The translations under genes and the position numbers were made by a program. Of a stretch of DNA of 64,000 nt, positions 51,256-59,670 are shown piece by piece. Every line of letters starts with the position of its first letter. Position 1 is the first letter of the stretch. The notes under the pieces are model-generated. The model was not told the DNA's origin and did not search any database. It saw nothing but the letters and a program-made list of their open reading frames with translations. Source of the stretch: Xylanibacter brevis ATCC 19188 (GTDB taxonomy: Bacteria; Bacteroidota; Bacteroidia; Bacteroidales; Bacteroidaceae); assembly GCF_000621725.1 (NCBI RefSeq), contig NZ_JHXM01000021.1:17351-81350 (forward strand), in the 5' to 3' direction.

Positions 51256-53802
51256 TCTTACCTTGCTGGCAAGACCGCTCTTCACGGGCTTCCATTGATC
51301 ATAGAGCGTCTTTTGGTAGTTGATATCAACCACGTTGATTTCCTCCATTTTGCGCCATTTCACGCCCTGTCTATCCAGTTCGCTAATGCGGTTGGCTGGC
51401 AGGTTAGTGACTTCCACACGCAGTTCGTTGCGACCAGCTTTTAGCGTTCCTTTAGTATCGAGGATAAAAGGAACGGCCCATGCACATCCAATAAACTGTC
51501 CATTGATATATACACGAGCTGATTCTCGTACGTCTCCAAGATCTATATACCAATTAGCATCTAACTGCTTCTTTTTCAGTTCAAAACTCGTGGTATAAAC
51601 GCCTGTTCCCATCACGGTGCGAGTCTTTTCGTCGAGACTCTCCCAAGTTTGCAGCTTATCTAATTGATAGGTCTTATCAATATGAGGTGTCTCTTCTATA
51701 AAAGAAAGAGTCCAGCTGTTATCAATCTCAATTTCGTCTTGTTCGTCCTCGTTAGAGCAAGCATTTTCACTCACTTTAAGGGGCGTATTGAACACTTGAA
51801 GTATCATAGACTCACCACTACGCAAATTAACCTCTATGCCATCATCGTCTATGTCGGCATCTGTTATCTCGCCATTCAGCGGATTAAACCATTTCGCATC
51901 TTTGAAAGGTACGGCCAGTTTCACATCTTCTTCAACATCATTGGCAGTCAGATTGGCTATGAAATAATGATAACCATTGGCATTTCTGCGCCTAATGAGT
52001 TTCAAACCGCATGATGTCTTCATTTCCTCGGGTTGCGCAAAGTGAGCCATCTTCTGAGTATCTTCACCATAGATGACATATGGGGACAAGCGCTCCAACA
52101 CCCGTTTTAATTCAGGCGTGATAGTCGTGCCGGAAGGAATGATAATGGCTTTGTAGTGCGTACCAGCTTCAGTGACTAGTTGCTGACCTTTGACAGACAC
52201 CTTCGCCAGCAACTTATCGCTGATATAGTCGCAGTCATATCCAGCTTTTTCTATCGCGAGGATGCTTTGAATAAACTCAGGAGCCAGTTGTCCCATAGCA
52301 TGAATAGAGAATTGCATCAATAGCTTATTGATGTTCTTCTTCCACATATCTCTGACAGGAAGATAGACAAGGAAGTCATTGTCTGGCTCACCCCACTGCA
52401 GAAAGCTCTGACATCTGGTTACATAATCCATAAAGAACGGAGCATCTCGCCAGATTGTGTTAGTGGGTGACATATCGATAGAGGCATAGAACTTCCATCC
52501 TGGCCATTCATCTTCCTTAGGCGAATAGCAGGTACCGTGAAAGAACATGTGGTTCACACCGGCGCAAAACATCAGGTCGATGTCGGGTTTCAACTGCGAT
52601 AATGATGTGCGGAAATGTTCTGTCAACCAAGTAAACGTTTCACTTGAAGTAAACTTTTTTCCGCAAATGTGAGCCGCAGAGGGCGCATATTTCAACATCG
52701 AGAAGTCTGAGTCGTTCTTTCGTGTCTTGCCTGGGTCTTCTCTAAGTCCTTTGATTCCAAAGTTTGAAAGACCGAAACCCTCAATTTCGGGAATATCCAC
52801 TGCTGCATAACAATCTATCAGGTTGGCAGGCGAACCGTGAGCCTGATTGCGGGTGATGGCTCCATGAGAATGTGCCCATGCTGTCCATTGATTGGTGAAG
52901 TTCTCCAGCAGTAAGTCGCCTAACGTTTCACGATAGTCAGAAAGCACCTTGGGCTCATAGGCTATCAGTTCTGGCAAATGTTCTTCCAGTTTATATCCTC
53001 TACGTTTTTCAAATTCTTCGAGTAACGAAGGTGTCCATGTGGCATCTGCTACTTCATAACTGTCGTTGAAGAATGTATGAGGGTAGGGGGTCTTTGTTCG
53101 TTCAAAGGCTTGCTCAATATGCTTCAAGTAATTAGCTACAGCTCTACGATCGAAGTGGTCAATCACCAGCCCTTCTCCGCCAGGAGCTGCACGCTTTACT
53201 TTCATAACACCATATTTTATAAATATAGCGATGACTTTATATGCGCCACGCTGTGCTTCTTGCAGCACCAACTGGTTGCTCTTCGCCTGTTGCGTAACGT
53301 CTGTGGCGGTTCCATCTGCAGCATAGAGCATCACTTTATGAAGAAAAGCATTCTTAGCATCTTTCTCTGCTGGAGTGATATCTATCAGCGTATTGCCACT
53401 TATAGCTTTCTCAACAAACACAGCTCGACAAGCGCTTTCTTTTAGTGATACCCAAGGTCCGCCGAAAGGCCAACCAGTGCCTGTTGACATGTCCAGTTCG
53501 ATGCCGTTACGTTCGGCCTGTTCTTCTGTGTATCTCAGCATCTCCATCCATTTGTCAGAGAGATACGGAATATTGTTCTTCTCATTACCTTGCACACCAT
53601 AAAGCGGCGTTATCTCTACAGCTCCGATGCCATGCTTTGCATATTCGTGCAGATTCCACTTTAAATTCTCCTTGTCAACAGCAGAGCCCAGCCACCACCA
53701 ACGGGTGCCCGCCTTTGATTCAGCGGTTTGAGTGGGCCATGACTGTGCCATCACAGAAGCCGAAAAGAGTGTGGACAATATGATGAATGATGATTTCTTC
53801 AT
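51241..53802 (-). CDS. Secreted glycoside hydrolase, GH106-type (alpha-L-rhamnosidase-like)
   Basis: The 853-residue protein has a signal peptide (MKKSSFIILSTLFSASVMAQ) and an N-terminal TIM-barrel with WWWLGSAVDKENLKWNLHEYAKHGIGAVEI, typical of Glyco_hydro_106. The C-terminal beta-rich part has a GH2-like jelly-roll ending (NWYIDLGDVRESARVYINGQFIGCAWA). The upstream gene encodes a rhamnogalacturonan acetylesterase and shares one base of its stop codon with this ATG, so the pair likely breaks rhamnogalacturonan side structure in the periplasm. Substrate by analogy. Confidence 0.85.
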   Translation of the reverse strand: MKKSSFIILSTLFSASVMAQSWPTQTAESKAGTRWWWLGSAVDKENLKWNLHEYAKHGIGAVEITPLYGVQGNEKNNIPYLSDKWMEMLRYTEEQAERNGIELDMSTGTGWPFGGPWVSLKESACRAVFVEKAISGNTLIDITPAEKDAKNAFLHKVMLYAADGTATDVTQQAKSNQLVLQEAQRGAYKVIAIFIKYGVMKVKRAAPGGEGLVIDHFDRRAVANYLKHIEQAFERTKTPYPHTFFNDSYEVADATWTPSLLEEFEKRRGYKLEEHLPELIAYEPKVLSDYRETLGDLLLENFTNQWTAWAHSHGAITRNQAHGSPANLIDCYAAVDIPEIEGFGLSNFGIKGLREDPGKTRKNDSDFSMLKYAPSAAHICGKKFTSSETFTWLTEHFRTSLSQLKPDIDLMFCAGVNHMFFHGTCYSPKEDEWPGWKFYASIDMSPTNTIWRDAPFFMDYVTRCQSFLQWGEPDNDFLVYLPVRDMWKKNINKLLMQFSIHAMGQLAPEFIQSILAIEKAGYDCDYISDKLLAKVSVKGQQLVTEAGTHYKAIIIPSGTTITPELKRVLERLSPYVIYGEDTQKMAHFAQPEEMKTSCGLKLIRRRNANGYHYFIANLTANDVEEDVKLAVPFKDAKWFNPLNGEITDADIDDDGIEVNLRSGESMILQVFNTPLKVSENACSNEDEQDEIEIDNSWTLSFIEETPHIDKTYQLDKLQTWESLDEKTRTVMGTGVYTTSFELKKKQLDANWYIDLGDVRESARVYINGQFIGCAWAVPFILDTKGTLKAGRNELRVEVTNLPANRISELDRQGVKWRKMEEINVVDINYQKTLYDQWKPVKSGLASKVRLIYK

Positions 53803-55058
53803 TAGTTTCCGTCAGGTTTGGTTAGTTCTGAGATCTTTGCTGGAGCCCACTTAAACACCTTCCAGTCGTCAGGGTGTTCAGGTGTAAAGTCTTTCCAATC
53901 ACTGCGAAGATGCTGCACCAATGGCAAGTTGAGCGTTTTAATACCCATCACAACACATTTTGCCACCTCGTAAGCTCCGAAAGTGTTGAAGTGAGTATTG
54001 TCTGCCAATGCATTCGGTTGATTAGGGAAAGTATTAGCAGGGTAGTGTACCAACAGACGCTTAGAATCTTCAAAACCCATTGTCTCGAAGAGCGTCTTTG
54101 TCATACCGTTGAGATCAATCACAGGCACCTTTTCTAATTCAGCCACCATCTTCATCGCAGCAGGAAAGTCACCATGCGTATTGCGGATTGTCTTATTGTC
54201 TTTCTCAAAGAAACGGCGCTGTGTCGGAGTGCAGAAAACAATCTCTGCACCTTTGTCGCGCACCTTATCAACGAAAATTTTCAGTTGATACTGGTAGTGA
54301 TACCAAGCCCCGTCACCAGCCCGTTTCTCCTTCTCGTCGTTATGACCGAACTCCACGAAGACATAGTCGCCAGCCTTCAAAGTAGAGAGAATCTTCTCCA
54401 ATCGGAACGAGTCGATAAATGTGCGAGCCGTGAGTCCGCTCTCTGCATGGTTCGACACAGCAACGCCATCATCAAACCAGCGTGTAATCATCTGTCCCCA
54501 CGAAGCCCATGGTTCGAAGTTTTGATCCACTACCGTTGAATTGCCACAGAGATAGATGGTTGGCACATCTGTGCGCTCAATGTGGATGCTCTTCACTGCG
54601 GGGTTAGAACCATTGACCTCAAGTGTCAGTTTGTCATCCCAAGCGAGATAGTCTTTCTCACGTTCTTTGATTTTCACGCGTCGTTTCTCGTCAATCAGAG
54701 GTGAGCGTTTGTTAACAACAAACGAGACGACACGCGTTTCTTTCGATTTACTAGTGGTGATGTTGTCCATCATGAGTCGTCTTCCCTCAGCTCTCAGGGT
54801 AGTGTTACTGTTTTTCTTTCCGCCCAGCGTCACCCTTACCAGGTAGTTGCCGTCAGGCACCTTCACACTAAAGTAGTACGGATCTGCCGCATGCTTCTTG
54901 TCAGGTGCAGGCAGAATGTCATAGCCAGAACCAGTTTCATTGCAATAAACAGGTTGTGGTTTGGACATGTCGAAATCAAATGATTGAGCTTTAGCAGCTC
55001 CTGTTGCAGAAATAAATGCTGCAATGATTGTTAAAGTGTTTAAGTAGATCTGTTTCAT
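53802..55058 (-). CDS. Secreted CE12-type rhamnogalacturonan acetylesterase
   Basis: The 418-residue protein has a signal peptide and the SGNH-hydrolase blocks GNSTVVD (catalytic Ser), VFVEFGHND and DNTHFNTFG (Asp-His pair). An N-terminal beta domain of about 140 residues (FSVKVPDGNYLVRVTLGG) precedes it. CE12 enzymes remove acetyl groups from rhamnogalacturonan. I choose the ATG at 55058; earlier ATGs in the frame lie at or upstream of the promoter box. The mRNA would be leaderless or nearly so. Confidence 0.88.
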   Translation of the reverse strand: MKQIYLNTLTIIAAFISATGAAKAQSFDFDMSKPQPVYCNETGSGYDILPAPDKKHAADPYYFSVKVPDGNYLVRVTLGGKKNSNTTLRAEGRRLMMDNITTSKSKETRVVSFVVNKRSPLIDEKRRVKIKEREKDYLAWDDKLTLEVNGSNPAVKSIHIERTDVPTIYLCGNSTVVDQNFEPWASWGQMITRWFDDGVAVSNHAESGLTARTFIDSFRLEKILSTLKAGDYVFVEFGHNDEKEKRAGDGAWYHYQYQLKIFVDKVRDKGAEIVFCTPTQRRFFEKDNKTIRNTHGDFPAAMKMVAELEKVPVIDLNGMTKTLFETMGFEDSKRLLVHYPANTFPNQPNALADNTHFNTFGAYEVAKCVVMGIKTLNLPLVQHLRSDWKDFTPEHPDDWKVFKWAPAKISELTKPDGN

Positions 55059-55062
55059 ATTG

Positions 55063-55070
55063 CAAAGATA
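55063..55070 (-). promoter_or_regulatory. -7 box of the CE12-GH106 unit
   Basis: TATCTTTG on the minus strand ends 4 bp before the ATG at 55058. No TTTG at the -33 distance, so an activator may be needed. Confidence 0.6.
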
Positions 55071-55155
55071 CATATTATTCATTAATGGAACTAATTTTTT
55101 TCGTATTATTTAAAAATTCAAATGGATATATGGAAATATTCTTTCTTTTTGTGTA

Positions 55156-55163
55156 TCTTTGCA
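55156..55163 (+). promoter_or_regulatory. -7 box of the LysM glucosaminidase gene
   Basis: TATCTTTG, 14 bp before the ATG at 55178; no clear -33 element. Confidence 0.6.
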
Positions 55164-55177
55164 GATAGTAAGAAAAA

Positions 55178-56104
55178 ATGAGCTTTATGAAGTATTTGAG
55201 AGCATTTGTTGTTATCGGATTATTTTGTTTGCCTATAGGCCTTTGGGCACAAGCCAAATGGAACGCCCGATACCAGCAATATATCAATCAATATAAGGAT
55301 GTGGCTATTGAGCAGATGCAGAAATACAAGATTCCTGCTTCTATCACGTTGGCTCAAGGCCTGTTGGAATCGGGTGCAGGCAATAGTACATTGGCAGTCA
55401 AAGCCAACAATCACTTTGGTATTAAATGCCACCATTGGACAGGGCCTACCATTTATAAAGATGATGATGCCCGAGGAGAGTGTTTCCGTGTTTATAAGAA
55501 TGCTTTTGAGTCGTACGAAGATCACTCTGTGTTCTTGGTGACGGGCCAGCGCTATCGCAGCTTATTCAGTTTGAAACCCACCGACTATCAGGGGTGGGCG
55601 CGTGGTTTGAAAGCTGCTGGCTATGCCACCAATCCCGTTTATGCTGATAAGTTAATAGAGATAATTCAGATCTACAAGCTCTATCAGTATGATACCGCCC
55701 GCCACTATGATAAGTTTATGACCGAGCGAGTGAAAGATAAACCTGTTGGTGGGCAGCCTTTGCATCTCATCACCATTTTCAACAAGAACTATTACGTGAT
55801 AGCTCGTCGGGGAGACACCTTCCGTTCTATTGGCGAGGAAATTGGTATTTCCTACAAGAAGATAGCACGCTATAACGAGCGCGATAAGAACGACCGCCTG
55901 CGTGAGGGTGAAATTATCTGGTTGAAGAAGAAGCAACGCCGCGCCCCGAAGGAATTCAAGCATCGCTATCATCAGGTGAAGCCCGGTGAATCAATGTATT
56001 CTATTGCTCAAGCCTATGGCATTCGCGTGAAATATCTCTATCAGATGAATGGTTTGTCCCCTGAATACAGTATTCGTGTAGGCGATAACTTAAGATTGAG
56101 ATAA
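55178..56104 (+). CDS. Secreted GH73-type glucosaminidase with two LysM domains
   Basis: The 308-residue protein has a signal peptide ending LPIGLWAQ, then a glucosaminidase (GH73) domain with the catalytic Glu in ITLAQGLLESGAGNS and YATNPVYADKLIEII. Two LysM modules follow (YYVIARRGDTFRSIGEEIGIS and YHQVKPGESMYSIAQAYGI) separated by a basic linker. It should cut peptidoglycan glycan strands and bind GlcNAc. A terminator follows. An ATG at 55187 (MKYL) is an alternative start. Confidence 0.93.
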   Translation: MSFMKYLRAFVVIGLFCLPIGLWAQAKWNARYQQYINQYKDVAIEQMQKYKIPASITLAQGLLESGAGNSTLAVKANNHFGIKCHHWTGPTIYKDDDARGECFRVYKNAFESYEDHSVFLVTGQRYRSLFSLKPTDYQGWARGLKAAGYATNPVYADKLIEIIQIYKLYQYDTARHYDKFMTERVKDKPVGGQPLHLITIFNKNYYVIARRGDTFRSIGEEIGISYKKIARYNERDKNDRLREGEIIWLKKKQRRAPKEFKHRYHQVKPGESMYSIAQAYGIRVKYLYQMNGLSPEYSIRVGDNLRLR

Positions 56105-56140
56105 GACTCGATAAGATTAGACCAAATAAGACTAAATCAG

Positions 56141-56168
56141 AAAAAGGGAGAAAGTATCTTCCTTTTTT
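56141..56168 (+). terminator. Terminator of the LysM glucosaminidase gene
   Basis: AAAAAGGGAGA pairs with TCTTCCTTTTT (one G-U) across AAGTA, ending in a T-run. It lies 37 bp after the stop. Confidence 0.85.
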
Positions 56169-56189
56169 CGTTGTTGTTTCAAATAAACA

Positions 56190-56558
56190 TCAGAGTTCCG
56201 GCAGCAACTTTTGCACATACGGACGTTCCCAGTCTTTTAGGTGGTAGCGCTGCTCGTCGTGCTGCAGCAAGTCCAGATCTATCCTCACGATGCCCTGCTG
56301 TCGGTCTTCGTCAGTGCGACCTATTTGCTGCTCGACGGCTTTCAGTCTACTATTTATTTGCTCTGCATCAAATGCGGATTCAAACTGCGCCAACTGGTTC
56401 AAATACTTATCCTTACGTTTCGCATTGATAGGGTCTGTAAGGAGTTCATTAGAATATTTGACATTAGAAAAAATCTGAGCGAGGCATCGTCGCGCCTCGT
56501 TCAGATTTTGTTTAGCATCATGATTAGATGCCAGTGAGATGATGACCGAATGCATCAT
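56190..56558 (-). CDS. Short HPPK (FolK)-like protein
   Basis: The 122-residue protein has the start IISLASNHDAKQNLNEARRCL, which resembles the HPPK glycine loop, and the C-terminal RIDLDLLQHDEQ with the two metal-binding Asp residues of 6-hydroxymethyl-7,8-dihydropterin pyrophosphokinase. HPPK is normally about 150-170 residues; middle loops are shorter here. It would make a folate intermediate if active. It follows malic enzyme by 9 bp. Confidence in the family is moderate. Confidence 0.7.
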   Translation of the reverse strand: MMHSVIISLASNHDAKQNLNEARRCLAQIFSNVKYSNELLTDPINAKRKDKYLNQLAQFESAFDAEQINSRLKAVEQQIGRTDEDRQQGIVRIDLDLLQHDEQRYHLKDWERPYVQKLLPEL

Positions 56559-56567
56559 AAAGGGAGT

Positions 56568-58880
56568 TTATTTCTTTCGGTTTATTTTCTTTGTGACATT
56601 GTTCTTCAACTTATCCACATAAGCATCGATAACGGCGATAGATACGATGTTCACAACGTCGCGAACCGAAGCGCCAAAGTCGATAAAGTGGATAGGTTTG
56701 TTAAGACCCATCTGGATGGGGCCGATGATCTCAACATCGGGATCGAGCTTCTGCAGCATCTTGTAAGAAGAGCGCGCAGAGGTCAGGTTGGGGAACACCA
56801 GTGTGTTGACATCCAATCCCTTCAGGCGTGTGAACGGATACTGCTCGTCGCGCAACTCCTTGTCGAGTGCAAAACCGATCTGCATCTCTCCGTCGATTGC
56901 CAAATCAGGATACATCTGCTGCATCTTCTCGGTGGCCAGACGAACCTTCTGAGGACCTTCGCTCTGCGAAGAACCAAAGTTAGAGTGTGACACCATTGAG
57001 ATGACAGGCTTCTCGTTGAAGAAGCGTACGGCAGTAGACATCAGGTTGGCTATGTCTGTCAGAGCCTCTGTATCAGGATTCTCGTTCACCAGCGTATCGC
57101 CAATATAGAGTGTGCCGCGAGGCGAGTTGATGATATGCATGGTGCCAAAGTGGTTGTATTCAGGACGTATGCCAATGATTTCCTTAGCCACCTTGATTGT
57201 GTTCGAGTATTTGGTATAGAGACCTGTGATAAAGGCATCTGCCTCGCCCGTCTCAACCATCATCATACCGAAGTAGTTGCGTTCGAACATCTTATCGTTG
57301 GCCTCCTGGAAGGTGTAGCCATTTCGCTGCAACTTGTTGGTCAGTATCTTGGCATAGCGCTCGCGACGCTCCTGCTCGCGGGGATGACGAAGATTGACAA
57401 TCTCGATGCCCTCCAGGTTCAGGTCCATCTCCTTTGCCATCTTTTCGATAATCTCCTCATTACCGAGCAGAATGGGCTGACAAATGCCTTCGTTATTGGC
57501 TTGGACAGCAGCCTTCAGCATGGTGGGGTGAATGGCTTCGGCAAACACGACGCGCTGAGGATGAGATGCTGCGGTGGCATAGAGCTTCTGTGTAAGTTTG
57601 GTCTCCTGTCCCAGCATTACCGATAGCGAGTTCTTATACTCGTCCCAGTCTTCAATGGTCTTGCGAGCCACACCGCTCTCGATAGCAGCCTTAGCTACGG
57701 CAGCACTAACCTCAGAGATGAGTCGTGGGTCAACGGGTTTGGGGATGAAGTAGTTGCGTCCAAACTTCAGGTTGTTCACCTTATAAACATCGTTCACAAC
57801 ATCGGGAACAGGCTGCTTGGCCAAGTCGGCGATAGCGTGAACGGCAGCCATTTTCATCTCCTCGTTAATAGCCGTAGCGTGAACGTCGAGTGCACCGCGG
57901 AAGATGTAGGGGAAGCCTATCACATTGTTGATCTGGTTGGGGTAGTCGGTACGGCCGGTAGCCATCAGCACATCCTTGCGTGCCTCCATTGCCTCTTCGT
58001 AGGTGATCTCGGGTGTGGGGTTAGCCAAAGCGAAAATCACGGGATCCTTAGCCATTGAGCGAACCATATCCTGTGAGAGTACGTTGCCCTTAGACAGACC
58101 AACAAAGACGTCGGCACCATTTACTGCCTCTGCCAGTGTGTGAATATCTGTGCGAGTGGTGGCGAAGAATTTCTTCTGCTCGTTCAGGTCGGTACGCTCG
58201 GTAGAGATGACACCCTTAGAGTCGAGCATCACGATGTTCTCCTTCTGAGCACCCAGTGCCATATATAACTTGGTGCATGAAATAGCAGCAGCGCCAGCAC
58301 CGTTCACCACGATGCGCACCTTCTTGATGTCTTTTCCGTTCACCTCCAGTGCATTCTTAAGTCCAGCAGCCGAGATAATGGCTGTGCCGTGCTGGTCGTC
58401 GTGCATCACAGGGATGTTCAGTGTCTTCTTCAGACGGTCTTCGATGTAGAAACATTCAGGCGCCTTGATATCCTCTAGGTTGATACCGCCGAAGGTGGGT
58501 GCAATGCGTTCTACGGCTTCGCAGAATTTCTCAGGATCTTTCTCGGCCACTTCGATGTCGAACACATCAATGCCGCCATAGATTTTAAACAGCAATCCTT
58601 TACCTTCCATCACGGGTTTTCCGCTCAGCGCACCTATATCACCAAGTCCAAGTACAGCGGTACCATTTGAGATAACTGCTACCAAATTGCCTTTATCAGT
58701 GTAGCGATAGGCTGCATTGGGATCTTCCTGAATCTCTAAACAAGGGAAGGCTACGCCTGGCGAATATGCCAGCGACAGATCGGTCTGGGTGCGATAAGCT
58801 TTGGTGGGCTTTACTTCAATCTTACCAGGTCTGCCTGTCTCGTGATATTCGAGTGCAGCCTCTTTAGTAATTTTTACCAT
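56568..58880 (-). CDS. maeB: NADP-dependent malic enzyme with phosphotransacetylase-like domain
   Basis: The 770-residue protein has an N-terminal malic enzyme (about residues 1-430: [18 protein letters not shown]-like [15 protein letters not shown] and the NADP-binding [12 protein letters not shown]) and a C-terminal PTA_PTB domain (from about 430). This fusion is the MaeB type. It converts malate to pyruvate and CO2 while making NADPH. The second domain is regulatory in MaeB and binds acetyl-CoA; true transacetylase activity is unlikely. The gene is divergent from a TetR regulator. Confidence 0.95.
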   Translation of the reverse strand: MVKITKEAALEYHETGRPGKIEVKPTKAYRTQTDLSLAYSPGVAFPCLEIQEDPNAAYRYTDKGNLVAVISNGTAVLGLGDIGALSGKPVMEGKGLLFKIYGGIDVFDIEVAEKDPEKFCEAVERIAPTFGGINLEDIKAPECFYIEDRLKKTLNIPVMHDDQHGTAIISAAGLKNALEVNGKDIKKVRIVVNGAGAAAISCTKLYMALGAQKENIVMLDSKGVISTERTDLNEQKKFFATTRTDIHTLAEAVNGADVFVGLSKGNVLSQDMVRSMAKDPVIFALANPTPEITYEEAMEARKDVLMATGRTDYPNQINNVIGFPYIFRGALDVHATAINEEMKMAAVHAIADLAKQPVPDVVNDVYKVNNLKFGRNYFIPKPVDPRLISEVSAAVAKAAIESGVARKTIEDWDEYKNSLSVMLGQETKLTQKLYATAASHPQRVVFAEAIHPTMLKAAVQANNEGICQPILLGNEEIIEKMAKEMDLNLEGIEIVNLRHPREQERRERYAKILTNKLQRNGYTFQEANDKMFERNYFGMMMVETGEADAFITGLYTKYSNTIKVAKEIIGIRPEYNHFGTMHIINSPRGTLYIGDTLVNENPDTEALTDIANLMSTAVRFFNEKPVISMVSHSNFGSSQSEGPQKVRLATEKMQQMYPDLAIDGEMQIGFALDKELRDEQYPFTRLKGLDVNTLVFPNLTSARSSYKMLQKLDPDVEIIGPIQMGLNKPIHFIDFGASVRDVVNIVSIAVIDAYVDKLKNNVTKKINRKK

Positions 58881-58939
58881 AGAACTAATACTTTAATATT
58901 TTATGTTGGAATTGAATACAAACAAAATCTTTCAAGGCG

Positions 58940-58947
58940 CAAAATTA
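58940..58947 (-). promoter_or_regulatory. -7 box of the maeB-folK-like unit
   Basis: TAATTTTG on the minus strand, 59 bp before the maeB ATG; no clear -33 element. It is 42 bp from the divergent TetR -7 box, so the regulator could act on both. Confidence 0.55.
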
Positions 58948-58989
58948 CTAAAATATCACGGAAAAACGTTTTATTTTATCTTTTTTTTA

Positions 58990-58997
58990 TATCTTTG
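58990..58997 (+). promoter_or_regulatory. -7 box of the TetR-family regulator
   Basis: TATCTTTG, 18 bp before the ATG at 59016. It also sets the start, since the open frame extends upstream to 58842. Confidence 0.65.
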
Positions 58998-59015
58998 CAC
59001 TCAAATTACATAAAT

Positions 59016-59636
59016 ATGCAAAGAATAAAGGGTATTTCGGAATACAGAAAGTCACTACGCGACATTGTTATTGAAGCTTCGATGAAGGCTTTTGCTCTTC
59101 ATGGTGTTCGTGCGGTGAAGATGGATGATGTGGCTCAGAGTTTATCAATCTCGAAGCGCACTATCTACGAGATGTTTGGCAACAAGGAACAGTTGCTCAT
59201 CGAGGTACTCAAGACGTATAAAGCAGCGAAAGAGAAAGAGCTGAATGAGAAAGCAGCCAACTGCCAGAACGTCATAGAGTTGCTGTTCTATGCATATTTC
59301 CAGAAGATAAAAACTTTCAAGAAGACAAATCCGAAATTTTATACTGACCTGGCAAAGTATCCATTGGTGATTGAATTGTTGAACCAGGACAGAGAGCAGG
59401 CGCACAACAACTACCACGACTTTCTTCGTCGTGGTATTGACGAGGGCCTCTTCCGCGAGGATTTAAACCTGGATTTGATTGCCCGTTTGCTGGATGCGGT
59501 GACATCGACGATGATGAATGGCGAACTCTATCGCCAGTATCCCATCGAAGATGTGTTTCGCAATATTGCCTTTGTCTCTATCCGTGGCATATGCACCCGC
59601 AAAGGTCTGGACCTCTTTGACAAAACGGATATTTGA
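59016..59636 (+). CDS. TetR-family transcriptional regulator
   Basis: I choose the ATG at 59016 (206 residues), 18 bp after the -7 box. The N-terminal DNA-binding domain has the TetR helix-turn-helix MDDVAQSLSISKRTIYEMFGNKEQLL near residues 33-57 (shown in parts). The C-terminal domain is helical and of unknown ligand. It is divergent from malic enzyme and convergent with the porin gene, so it may regulate either or itself. Confidence 0.92.
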   Translation: MQRIKGISEYRKSLRDIVIEASMKAFALHGVRAVKMDDVAQSLSISKRTIYEMFGNKEQLLIEVLKTYKAAKEKELNEKAANCQNVIELLFYAYFQKIKTFKKTNPKFYTDLAKYPLVIELLNQDREQAHNNYHDFLRRGIDEGLFREDLNLDLIARLLDAVTSTMMNGELYRQYPIEDVFRNIAFVSIRGICTRKGLDLFDKTDI

Positions 59637-59670
59637 TCGCGGCAGATTAAAGTTTCTATAGCAGCTATTT

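Noticed and set aside
56101..56140. Repeated ATAAGA strings before the glucosaminidase terminator
   Set aside because: Intervals of 10 and 15 bp, no constant period; likely simple A+T-rich 3' sequence.
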